The notes under the pieces are model-generated. The model was not told the origin of the DNA. It saw only the letters and a list, made by a program, of their open reading frames with translations, and searched no databases. Source: an uncultured Collinsella sp. (GTDB lineage Bacteria > Actinomycetota > Coriobacteriia > Coriobacteriales > Coriobacteriaceae). From it: a stretch of 16,301 nt of DNA. The stretch is from positions 1 through 16,301 of the forward strand of contig CABUSE010000015.1 in the NCBI GenBank assembly GCA_902494135.1. Direction: 5' to 3'. Made by a program: the position numbers and the translations under genes. Below are positions 6,700 through 12,778 of this stretch, in pieces (the first letter of the stretch is position 1; each line of letters begins with the position of its first letter).

Positions 6700-7962
6700 A
6701 TGGCAGAGAAACTCATTCCGCTGGAGGACGCGCAGTCGATTGTTCTGTCGCACGTTGCTCCGACCGATGTCGTCGAGATCCCGGTATGGCAGGCGGCCGG
6801 TCTTCCCCTTGCCGAGGACGCCACGGCCGATATCGACATCTCGCCGTTTGCCAACAGCGCTATGGATGGATATGCCATGCGTGCCGCCGACCTCGCCAAA
6901 GCGTCCACCGATGCGCCCGTGACGCTTTCTGTTGTGGGGCACGAGGCCGCAGGCCATGTGTTCGATGGCGTTATCGCCCCGGGCGAGACCGTCCGCATCA
7001 TGACGGGCGCGCCGGTGCCCGAGGGTGCGGATGCCGTGGTGAAATACGAGATCGTCGAGGTGCTTGACGGCGATGGTAACGAGGGCTCACACGTGAGCTT
7101 CTCGACGCCTGCCAAGGTGGGGGAGAACGTTCGCTCTGCCGCCGAGGAGGCCCATGCCGGCGACGTCGTGATGCGCGCCGGCGAGGTTGTGGCCCCGGCC
7201 GGTGCTGGCCTGCTGGCAAGCGCTGGTTACGAGAGCGTGAAGGTCCATGCCGCTCCGCGCGTGGGCATTATCTCGCTGGGCACGGAGCTGGTCGCGCCGG
7301 GTGAACTGCCGGCGCGCGGTCAGATTCGCGATTCCAACTCCTCGGCGCTGATGGCCGAAGCGCTCGATGCCGGCGCCGAGCCGGTGTTCTTTGGCATTGC
7401 GCCCGATGATGAGCAGGTGATTGCCGAGCTGGTACATCGTGCCGTGCAGGAGTGCGATTTTGTCATTACGAGCGGTGGCGCCTCGGCGGGCGATTACGAC
7501 TACGTGACGGCGCTCGTCCGGCGCGAGGGCGATGTGCTCTTCGATCGCATCTCGATGCGTCCCGGCAAGGCCATCACGTTTGGCTTGCTCGGGGGTAAGC
7601 CGTATTTGGGGCTTTCGGGCAATCCCGCGGCGGCGTATGTGGGCTTTGAGATGCTCGCCCGCCCCGCGATTCGCAAGATGCGCGGCTTTACCGAGGGTGC
7701 GCGTCCCGTGCAGCAGGCGATATTGACGCACGGTGTGAAGAAGCGCCAGGACCGACGCTTCTTCGATCGCGCGACGGTTTTGCGCGACCCCGAGACCGGT
7801 GAGCTGCTGGTGACCGAGGCCAAGACGCAGAATTCGGCGCTGCTCGGCACGATGCAGCGGGCCAACTGCCTGCTGCGTATTGACGAAGGGCCGTGTGAGC
7901 TCAAGCCGGGCGACGTCGTGGGTGTCGTGCGTGTCGATCTGCCTGAGGATGTCGTGTTGTAG
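6700..7962 (+). CDS. moeA: Molybdopterin molybdenumtransferase
   Basis: A 420-residue cytoplasmic enzyme that inserts molybdate into adenylylated molybdopterin (MPT-AMP) to form the molybdenum cofactor. Family marks in order: SAMDGYAMRA with MDGYA at 55-59; GTELVAPGE (194-202) followed by RGQIRDSNS (206-214); TSGGASAGDYDYV (257-269) in the MoCF-like domain; MRPGKAITFG (286-295); and LSGNPAA (305-311). The C-terminal domain IV follows. Length fits MoeA (about 400-420). The ATG at 6700 has AAGAGG 5 nt upstream and is preferred over the in-frame GTG at 6694. mogA starts 10 nt after its stop, so the two form an operon catalysing consecutive Moco steps. The divergent CLC gene shares the 210-nt upstream region. 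Confidence 0.94.
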   Translation: MAEKLIPLEDAQSIVLSHVAPTDVVEIPVWQAAGLPLAEDATADIDISPFANSAMDGYAMRAADLAKASTDAPVTLSVVGHEAAGHVFDGVIAPGETVRIMTGAPVPEGADAVVKYEIVEVLDGDGNEGSHVSFSTPAKVGENVRSAAEEAHAGDVVMRAGEVVAPAGAGLLASAGYESVKVHAAPRVGIISLGTELVAPGELPARGQIRDSNSSALMAEALDAGAEPVFFGIAPDDEQVIAELVHRAVQECDFVITSGGASAGDYDYVTALVRREGDVLFDRISMRPGKAITFGLLGGKPYLGLSGNPAAAYVGFEMLARPAIRKMRGFTEGARPVQQAILTHGVKKRQDRRFFDRATVLRDPETGELLVTEAKTQNSALLGTMQRANCLLRIDEGPCELKPGDVVGVVRVDLPEDVVL

Positions 7963-7972
7963 GAGGAACGCT

Positions 7973-8452
7973 ATGGAGTTGAAGATTTCGATCGTGACGT
8001 GCTCGGATACGCGCGACCTTGCCCAGGACGAGGCGGGTGCCGCGCTCGAGGAACTTATCGTGGCACAGGGATGGACGGTCGCCTCGCATGTGGTCGTGCG
8101 CGACGACGTTAGCGAAATCGGTGATGCCATTGTGGAAGCCGCCGATGAGTGCCACGCCAATGTCGTGCTCACCTGCGGCGGCACGGGGCTTTCGATGCGC
8201 GACGTGACACCCGAGGCGACGCGTGCCGTCTGTGACCGCGATGTGCCGGGTATTGCCGAGGCAATCCGTGCCTACTCCATGACCAAGACGCGCCGCGCCA
8301 TGCTCTCGCGCGCCGTGTGCATGCAGCGTGGGTATACGCTTGTCATCAACTTTCCGGGATCCACGAAAGCGGCCCGCGAAAGCTGGGAGGCCGTGAGCGA
8401 CCAGCTGGAGCATGCGGCCCAAATGACGGCGGGCGGCGGACATGCCAAATAA
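7973..8452 (+). CDS. mogA: Molybdopterin adenylyltransferase (MogA/MoaB family)
   Basis: A 159-residue protein with the MoCF-biosynthesis fold that binds molybdopterin and, in the MogA group, adenylylates it before MoeA inserts metal. LTCGGTGLSMRDVTPEAT (66-83) contains the GGTG and RD-TPEAT signatures, and INFPGS (125-130) is the PGS motif near the active site. Length matches MogA/MoaB (about 160-190). The start at 7973 has a perfect AGGAGG (7961-7966) 6 nt upstream, overlapping the moeA stop codon; in-frame codons upstream lie inside moeA. Sequence alone does not separate MogA from MoaB, but pairing with moeA favours adenylyltransferase activity. A terminator follows 14 nt after the stop. 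Confidence 0.9.
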   Translation: MELKISIVTCSDTRDLAQDEAGAALEELIVAQGWTVASHVVVRDDVSEIGDAIVEAADECHANVVLTCGGTGLSMRDVTPEATRAVCDRDVPGIAEAIRAYSMTKTRRAMLSRAVCMQRGYTLVINFPGSTKAARESWEAVSDQLEHAAQMTAGGGHAK

Positions 8453-8465
8453 GCGCACCACCTGC

Positions 8466-8500
8466 GGCGGAGTAACCTTACGGGTCGCTCCGCCTTTTTT
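8466..8500 (+). terminator. Intrinsic terminator after mogA
   Basis: GGCGGAG (8466-8472) pairs with CTCCGCC (8488-8494), with a short inner ACC/GGT pairing, followed directly by T6 (8495-8500). It ends the moeA-mogA transcript and separates it from the mod genes. Confidence 0.9.
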
Positions 8501-8546
8501 ATGCAGCGACAGTGCGGAACGTCCTGAGACGATTGACGAAAGAAAA

Positions 8547-8597
8547 TTATCAGACGAGAAATCTTTATCACTGATATTATTCGCACGTAAGTATAAT
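8547..8597 (+). promoter_or_regulatory. modA promoter with operator-like palindrome
   Basis: This AT-rich island contains TATAAT (8592-8597) as a good -10 element 61 nt before the modA start. Just upstream are two TTATCA copies (8547-8552 and 8565-8570), the second within the odd palindrome TATCACTGATA (8566-8576). That palindrome lies about where a -35 element would be, and no consensus -35 is seen. This suggests a regulated promoter, with repression under molybdate sufficiency as the obvious hypothesis; the regulator is not in the window. Confidence 0.5.
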
Positions 8598-8657
8598 CTA
8601 ATTACAGAATAAAGCTCGCGGCAGGGCGCCCGGGTGTAGCCTTCGAAAGGGTTGAAC

Positions 8658-9530
8658 ATGTTCGATATGGTTTCTCGCCGCGGATTCGTCTCGCTTTCTG
8701 CTGTCGCCGCTGCCGGCCTTGGTCTTGCCGGCTGCTCGGGCAGCAAGGCGTCCGAGCCGGCCGGATCCGATGCCGGCTCCGCCAAGATTTTGTCCAAGAA
8801 GGCTGTCGAGCTTCAGGTCTTCGCTGCCAACTCTCTCGAGAAGGCTCTGCCCGAGGTCCAGGAGCTCTACACCGAGCAGACCGGCGCCACGTTTGCCGAC
8901 ACGCAGTTTAAGGCGTCTGGCGACCTCGTTGAGCAGATGCGCGCCGGTGCCGCCGTCGACGTGCTCATCACGGCCTCCAAGGGCACCATGGACGACGCCG
9001 AGGCCGCCGAGCTCGTCGATGCCGACACGCGTGAGGACATGTTCGTCAACGACCTCGTGATCGTTCGCGCCGAGGGCTCCGACACCAAGATCGAGGATAT
9101 CGCCGACGTCGCGAATCTGGACGGTAAGATCGCCATTGGCGACGCCGAGACCGTCCCCGCCGGCAAGTACGCCAACCAGGCTCTGGCCTCCGTGGGCCTC
9201 TATACCGGCGCCGAGGGCGACGACGGCGAGTATGCGCCCGAGATCGCCGATAAGGTCGCACTGGCCGATAAGGTGGGTACCGCCGCCGCCTATGTGTCCA
9301 CAGGCGACTGCGTGGCCGGTTTTGTCTACAGCTCCGATATCTTCCGCTACGACGGCATCGAGGAGGCCTTCGTGTGCCCCGAGGATTCGCACAAGCCCAT
9401 CGTGTACCCGGGCGCCGTTGCCGAGAGCTCCGAGCACGCCGATGAGGCCAAGGCGTTTATCGACTTCTGTCTGACCAACAAGAAGGCTCAGAAGATTTGG
9501 GCTAAGTACGGCTTTGAGCTTTCCGAGTAG
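8658..9530 (+). CDS. modA: Molybdate ABC transporter, substrate-binding lipoprotein
   Basis: A 290-residue extracytoplasmic solute-binding protein for molybdate (or tungstate). The N-terminus has a twin-arginine-like SRRGFVSLS (6-14), a hydrophobic stretch, and a lipobox LAGC with Cys26 as the lipidation site, so the protein should be membrane-anchored and is possibly Tat-exported. A Ser/Gly/Ala-rich linker follows. The mature domain shows ModA features: FAANSLEKALPEV (55-67), FKASGDLVEQM (84-94), AVDVLITAS (99-107), GDAETVPAGKYA (161-172) and the Tyr-Pro in IVYPGAVAE (238-246). The start at 8658 is set by AAAGG (8646-8650) 7 nt upstream; the TTG at 8652 is rejected. modB and modC follow, completing the transporter. 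Confidence 0.93.
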   Translation: MFDMVSRRGFVSLSAVAAAGLGLAGCSGSKASEPAGSDAGSAKILSKKAVELQVFAANSLEKALPEVQELYTEQTGATFADTQFKASGDLVEQMRAGAAVDVLITASKGTMDDAEAAELVDADTREDMFVNDLVIVRAEGSDTKIEDIADVANLDGKIAIGDAETVPAGKYANQALASVGLYTGAEGDDGEYAPEIADKVALADKVGTAAAYVSTGDCVAGFVYSSDIFRYDGIEEAFVCPEDSHKPIVYPGAVAESSEHADEAKAFIDFCLTNKKAQKIWAKYGFELSE

Positions 9531-9598
9531 TGCGGCTTGGCGCGATAATTCCATCGTTTTGTGTTTCACTCCGTCCTTGTATTCGCTTGGAGCTTTTC

Positions 9599-11041
9599 GT
9601 GCTTAATAGATTCCGCATGCTTGTCGCCTGTGCTTTGACCTTCGCGCTTTGCTGGGTGCCGGGATTTGCGTTTGCTGGGGACGCTGAGGACGGGGCCCAG
9701 GTTGCTGCGACCGCTCATGGGCTTTCCTATGGGATCGAGGGTTTTGAGCGGTTGGCCAAGGGGACCGCTCGTGCCATGGAAGGCCAGCCTGAGGGCTACC
9801 GGTTTCCCGTTGACGAGGACGTGGACCTTGTAGTGGCGCCTGCTGCCGATCGCGTTGTGGTGTGGGTATCGCCCAAAGCGGTCGAGAAGTATGGATTGGA
9901 TCCGCAGGATAACGAGTGCGTATCGGGTCTCAAGGCCCTCGTCTGTGAGCTCGACAGCGCAAACTGCATGGGAGGTGCGCAACTGGGAGACGTGGATCTT
10001 CCTTGGTATGTCACGGCGGAAACAACGTTTGATACCGGCGGGTATACCTATGGCTTTGACGAGCGCGGTGCGGATGGGGACCGCTATGTGGTGATTGCAT
10101 CAGCCTCGGGTGACGCCAAGGGCGGCGCGCGTTGGCTTGATAGCGCTCAAATGGTAGAGGCATCGTCTGTCGTGTTGCGGGATGAGCAGGGGCCCTTGAC
10201 CTCTCTGGCCTCCTTTTTAGGCGGCATCGACTACCGCCCGTTTTGGGTGTCTATCAAAACGAGCGGCCTTGCCCTGGTGATTGCCTTTGCACTGGGCCTG
10301 TTTGCCGCGTGGAAGACTATGGGTACCTCGAGTCGCATCAAGGGCCTGCTCGATTCGGTCTTTACGATTCCTATGGTGCTGCCGCCCACGGTCTGCGGCT
10401 TTCTGCTCCTCATGCTGTTTGGCCGCTCGACCGGGGTGGGCCAGTGGCTCATCGCGCACGGCATCTCGATCGTCTTTACCTGGCCCGCGGCGGTCATTTC
10501 GGCCGTCGTTGTGTCGTTTCCGCTGGTCTACCGCACGGCGCTCGGAGCCTTTGAGAGCCTTGACACGCAGATGCTCGATGCCGCGCGAACCCTGGGATGG
10601 TCCGAGCGTCGCATCTTTACCAAGCTTATGATGCCGCTTGGCTGGCCCTCGATTGCCGCCGGCACGGTGCTCGCCTTCGCGCGTGCCATGGGCGAGTTTG
10701 GCTGCACCCTGTTCTTTGCGGGCAACTACGCCGGCATTACCCAGACCATCCCCATCGCCATCTACTTTGAGTGGATGGGCGGCAACACGTCGGTGGCCCT
10801 CTTTTGGGTCGTGGTCGTAATCGTGTTCAGTTTCCTGGTCATTCTGTTCATCAATATGTACACGGCGCATTCGCAAAAGTATCGCGAGCGTGGTCTCTCC
10901 CGTGCAGAGCGTAAGCAGGTCAAGGAGCTCGCCGGACAGGGCGATTCGCTTGACCCGGTGGGCGGCGATGCCTTGCGCATCGATCGCGAGGCGCTGGCCG
11001 AGCTTATGCGCGATGACACGGTCGCAAAGGGAGGTCGATAA
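9599..11041 (+). CDS. modB: Molybdate ABC transporter permease with unusual extracytoplasmic N-terminal domain
   Basis: About 480 residues, roughly twice the usual ModB (about 220-230). The C-terminal half (about 203-430) is a normal ModB permease: first helix TSGLALVIAFALGLFAAW, then FTIPMVLPPTVCGFLLLMLFG, and the EAA-type cytoplasmic loop LDAARTLGWSERRIFTKLM that contacts ModC, ending in helix WVVVVIVFSFLVILFI. Before it are a signal-peptide-like helix (residues 7-26, ending AFAGD) and about 170 hydrophilic residues (27-195) with three Cys (107, 116, 123) that I do not recognise. A cytoplasmic tail of about 50 residues ends the protein. The GTG at 9599 is chosen because TTGGAG lies about 6 nt upstream and it gives a good signal peptide; a GTG at 9530 overlapping the modA stop would add 23 residues. 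It lies between modA and modC in one operon. Confidence 0.88.
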   Translation: MLNRFRMLVACALTFALCWVPGFAFAGDAEDGAQVAATAHGLSYGIEGFERLAKGTARAMEGQPEGYRFPVDEDVDLVVAPAADRVVVWVSPKAVEKYGLDPQDNECVSGLKALVCELDSANCMGGAQLGDVDLPWYVTAETTFDTGGYTYGFDERGADGDRYVVIASASGDAKGGARWLDSAQMVEASSVVLRDEQGPLTSLASFLGGIDYRPFWVSIKTSGLALVIAFALGLFAAWKTMGTSSRIKGLLDSVFTIPMVLPPTVCGFLLLMLFGRSTGVGQWLIAHGISIVFTWPAAVISAVVVSFPLVYRTALGAFESLDTQMLDAARTLGWSERRIFTKLMMPLGWPSIAAGTVLAFARAMGEFGCTLFFAGNYAGITQTIPIAIYFEWMGGNTSVALFWVVVVIVFSFLVILFINMYTAHSQKYRERGLSRAERKQVKELAGQGDSLDPVGGDALRIDREALAELMRDDTVAKGGR

Positions 11042-11044
11042 GCC

Positions 11045-12115
11045 ATGTCGCTTGTTCTGGATATCAAAAAGCGCTACCCCGGCTTTAACCTCGACATTCA
11101 GCTCGAGGCCGGCGAGGAGCGCGTTGGCTTGCTCGGCGCCTCGGGTTGCGGCAAGAGCTGCACCTTGCGCTGCATTGCCGGCGTGGAGACGCCCGACGAG
11201 GGCAAGATCGTCGTCAACGGTGTGACCTTTTTTGATTCGTCGGCGGGCATCAACCTGTCGCCCCAGGAGCGCAAATGCGCCCTGGTGTTTCAAAACTATC
11301 AGCTGTTCCCACATATGACGGTGGCCGATAACGTGTGCGCCGGCGTTGAGGGCGCAGGCGACGCCGCGGCGCGCAGGCAACTTGCCGAGCGCTACCTGGG
11401 TATCTTTGGACTGGCCGATTTTGCCGACCGCTATCCCGCGCGTCTCTCGGGCGGCCAGCAGCAGCGTGTGGCGCTTGCTCGCATGGTGGCGGCACACCCG
11501 GGCATTTTTATGTTCGATGAGCCCATGAGCGCGCTCGACGCGTATCTTAAGAGCGCGCTTGAGCAGAACATGCTCGACCTGTTCGATGTGTGCAACCGTA
11601 CCGTGCTCTACGTGAGCCACGACATCGACGAAGCGTGCCGTCTGTGCGAGCGCATCTGCGTGATGCACAACGGGCATGTTGAGGAGGTCGGCTCCGTCGA
11701 GGACGTGGTTCGACGCCCGCAAACGTTGGCCGCGCTGCGCTTGACGGGCTGCAAGAATACGAGCCGTGCGCGCAAGATCGGCGACGAAGAAGTTGAGGCC
11801 CTCGACTGGGGCATGACCTTTAACGTGGGTCGCGAGGTTCCCGATAATGTGGCGTATCTGGGCATTCGCGCAAGCTACTTCCATGTTGACAATCGCGCGG
11901 AGCGGGGTCGCAACAGCTATGACCTGCACGTGGCCCGCGTGAGCGATTCACGTTTTGAACGCCTGGTGCTGCTGGACGTGCCGCGCGCCGACGCGCCGAC
12001 GCGCCTGCAGTGGAAGGTCAACAAAGTGGGCATGCCTGTCGACGAGCTGCCGCAAGCAGGCGAGACGCTGCGCATGCATTTTGATGCCAGCAGGATCCAT
12101 TTGGTTTGTCGATAG
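11045..12115 (+). CDS. modC: Molybdate ABC transporter ATP-binding protein
   Basis: A 356-residue ABC ATPase that powers molybdate import. Walker A is GASGCGKS (31-38), the Q-loop is FQNYQLFPH (Gln83), the signature LSGGQQQR is at 134-141, Walker B is IFMFDEP (154-160) and the H-loop is SHD (His192). The residues after about 230 form a divergent C-terminal region where ModC proteins carry a TOBE (molybdopterin/molybdate-binding) domain; the segments VAYLGIRASYFHV and LHVARVSDSRFERLVLLDV fit this. Length matches ModC (about 350). The ATG is 10 nt after AAGGGAGG, and the gene starts 3 nt after the modB stop, so they are translationally coupled. A hairpin follows the stop codon. Confidence 0.93.
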   Translation: MSLVLDIKKRYPGFNLDIQLEAGEERVGLLGASGCGKSCTLRCIAGVETPDEGKIVVNGVTFFDSSAGINLSPQERKCALVFQNYQLFPHMTVADNVCAGVEGAGDAAARRQLAERYLGIFGLADFADRYPARLSGGQQQRVALARMVAAHPGIFMFDEPMSALDAYLKSALEQNMLDLFDVCNRTVLYVSHDIDEACRLCERICVMHNGHVEEVGSVEDVVRRPQTLAALRLTGCKNTSRARKIGDEEVEALDWGMTFNVGREVPDNVAYLGIRASYFHVDNRAERGRNSYDLHVARVSDSRFERLVLLDVPRADAPTRLQWKVNKVGMPVDELPQAGETLRMHFDASRIHLVCR

Positions 12116-12118
12116 CGC

Positions 12119-12164
12119 CAGATAGTGCCGTCGGGGATATATGCCTCGGCGGCACTATCTGTTT
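12119..12164 (+). terminator. Hairpin after modC, probable terminator with weak T-run
   Basis: A 12-bp perfect stem (12119-12130 with 12150-12161) has an inner CGGGG/CCTCG pairing with one G-U. Only TTT follows, so termination may be incomplete or Rho-assisted. Confidence 0.7.
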
Positions 12165-12319
12165 ACCGTTCGCCGAATGAGGAATGACAAACTCTTATCA
12201 ATCAAGATAATTATTTATTAGACAACGGCACACGACGCTGTCGTACGAATGTCAACGGTGTTCGCAGGGGCGATGACCGTTGATATAGTTGACCTCGACT
12301 GGTTAAGGAGGGTGCGCAC
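12165..12319 (+). promoter_or_regulatory. Intergenic AT-rich region with extended -10 promoter
   Basis: No gene is seen in this stretch. An AT-rich block (12192-12221) includes TTATCAATCAAGATAA (12195-12210), whose TTATC/GATAA ends form an inverted repeat and whose first half resembles the TTATCA copies before modA. Further down, TTCGCA (12261-12266), a 17-nt spacer and TGATATAGT (12281-12289, an extended -10 with TATAGT) make a good sigma-70-type promoter. AAGGAGG (12305-12311) then precedes the short ORF at 12320. Confidence 0.6.
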
Positions 12320-12388
12320 ATGCCGCAGACGACATACATTCGCCGCGTTGCCGCGCGTGCCCTATACATGGCTCGGAGTCGCATATGA
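12320..12388 (+). CDS. Possible 22-codon leader ORF
   Basis: An ATG 8 nt after a strong AAGGAGG opens a 22-residue frame rich in Arg (five) that stops at 12386-12388. Its stop overlaps the ATG at 12385 of the next frame (ATGA). The promoter at 12261-12289 would give it a short leader. I do not recognise the peptide. It may be a real small protein or leader peptide, or simply the start of the gene now broken downstream. Only the ribosome-binding site and overlap support it. Confidence 0.35.
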   Translation: MPQTTYIRRVAARALYMARSRI

Positions 12389-12696
12389 GCAGGTATGTTC
12401 ACGGCTCCGGGAGAGACGACGCACAACTAAATAACTGTCCGCAAGGCAGGTTCCCTAAAATTCTGGGTTTAGGCGCGGCTGGGTTTTCGCCACCCACCGT
12501 GCAGCTCGTGTCGCGCGTGGCCACTATGGCCGGGCAGGCGGCGGGCGCGCCGTACTATCTGACCGGCGGTCTGTGCGAAAACGCCTATGTCGTGGAGCGG
12601 TTGGGCGCGCTGTTGGGCTCGCCGGTAGAGACCGCACCCCTGGCACGCTTTGCCGGTGCCAGGGGTGCGGCCATTCGCGCACAGGCGCTCGCGTAG
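12385..12696 (+). pseudogene. 3' remnant of an acyl-CoA dehydratase activase-type (BadF/HgdC family) ATPase
   Basis: The frame encodes 103 residues. From about residue 36 it matches the C-terminal end of the BadF/BadG/BcrA/HgdC ATPase family (ASKHA fold): VSRVATMAGQAAG, then the conserved YLTGGLCENAYVVERLGALLG and the final AGARGAAIRAQAL. The family is normally about 250 residues or more and starts with a phosphate-binding DxGST loop and an Fe-S-ligating Cys region; all of that is missing. The first 35 residues do not resemble the family and coincide with a lower-GC stretch. This is most simply the relic of an activase gene that lost its 5' portion, of the kind found beside yedF and DUF3343 genes in other anaerobes. 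Whether the relic is still translated is unknown. Confidence 0.65.
12632..12670. repeat. 15-bp perfect inverted repeat inside the activase remnant
   Basis: CCGCACCCCTGGCAC (12632-12646) and its exact reverse complement (12656-12670) flank a 9-nt loop. No T-run follows. It lies within the coding frame of the remnant, about 110 nt upstream of selD. Confidence 0.8.
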
Positions 12697-12737
12697 GGGG
12701 CTTGCGATAGATCGCCCGCTCTCGGCGCCGCCATGCG

Positions 12738-12743
12738 TATACT
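12738..12743 (+). promoter_or_regulatory. Candidate -10 element for selD
   Basis: TATACT lies 35 nt before the selD start codon, after the activase remnant ends. No clear -35 was found. Transcription from the promoter at 12261-12289 could also reach selD, since no terminator separates them. Confidence 0.35.
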
Positions 12744-12778
12744 GGGAGGAACTGATTGACCTATGAGAGGAGGAATCG

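Noticed and set aside
8598..9569. Minus-strand frame (323 codons) opposite modA
   Set aside because: Antisense shadow of modA; Gly/Leu/Val repeats arise from reverse-complemented coding triplets.
10217..11929. Long minus-strand open frame (570 codons) opposite modB-modC
   Set aside because: It is antisense to two well-supported genes, its translation is low-complexity and rich in His, Arg and Ala, and it matches no family. Long antisense frames are expected in GC-rich coding DNA.
12249..12434. 61-codon frame overlapping the short ORF and the remnant
   Set aside because: It starts upstream of the predicted promoter -10 with no ribosome site, and its translation shows no family likeness.
12400..12475. 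tRNA-Sec (selC) near selD
   Set aside because: No acceptor stem, long variable arm or TCA anticodon arrangement could be folded; the T-arm-like GGTTCCC has no matching partner structure.
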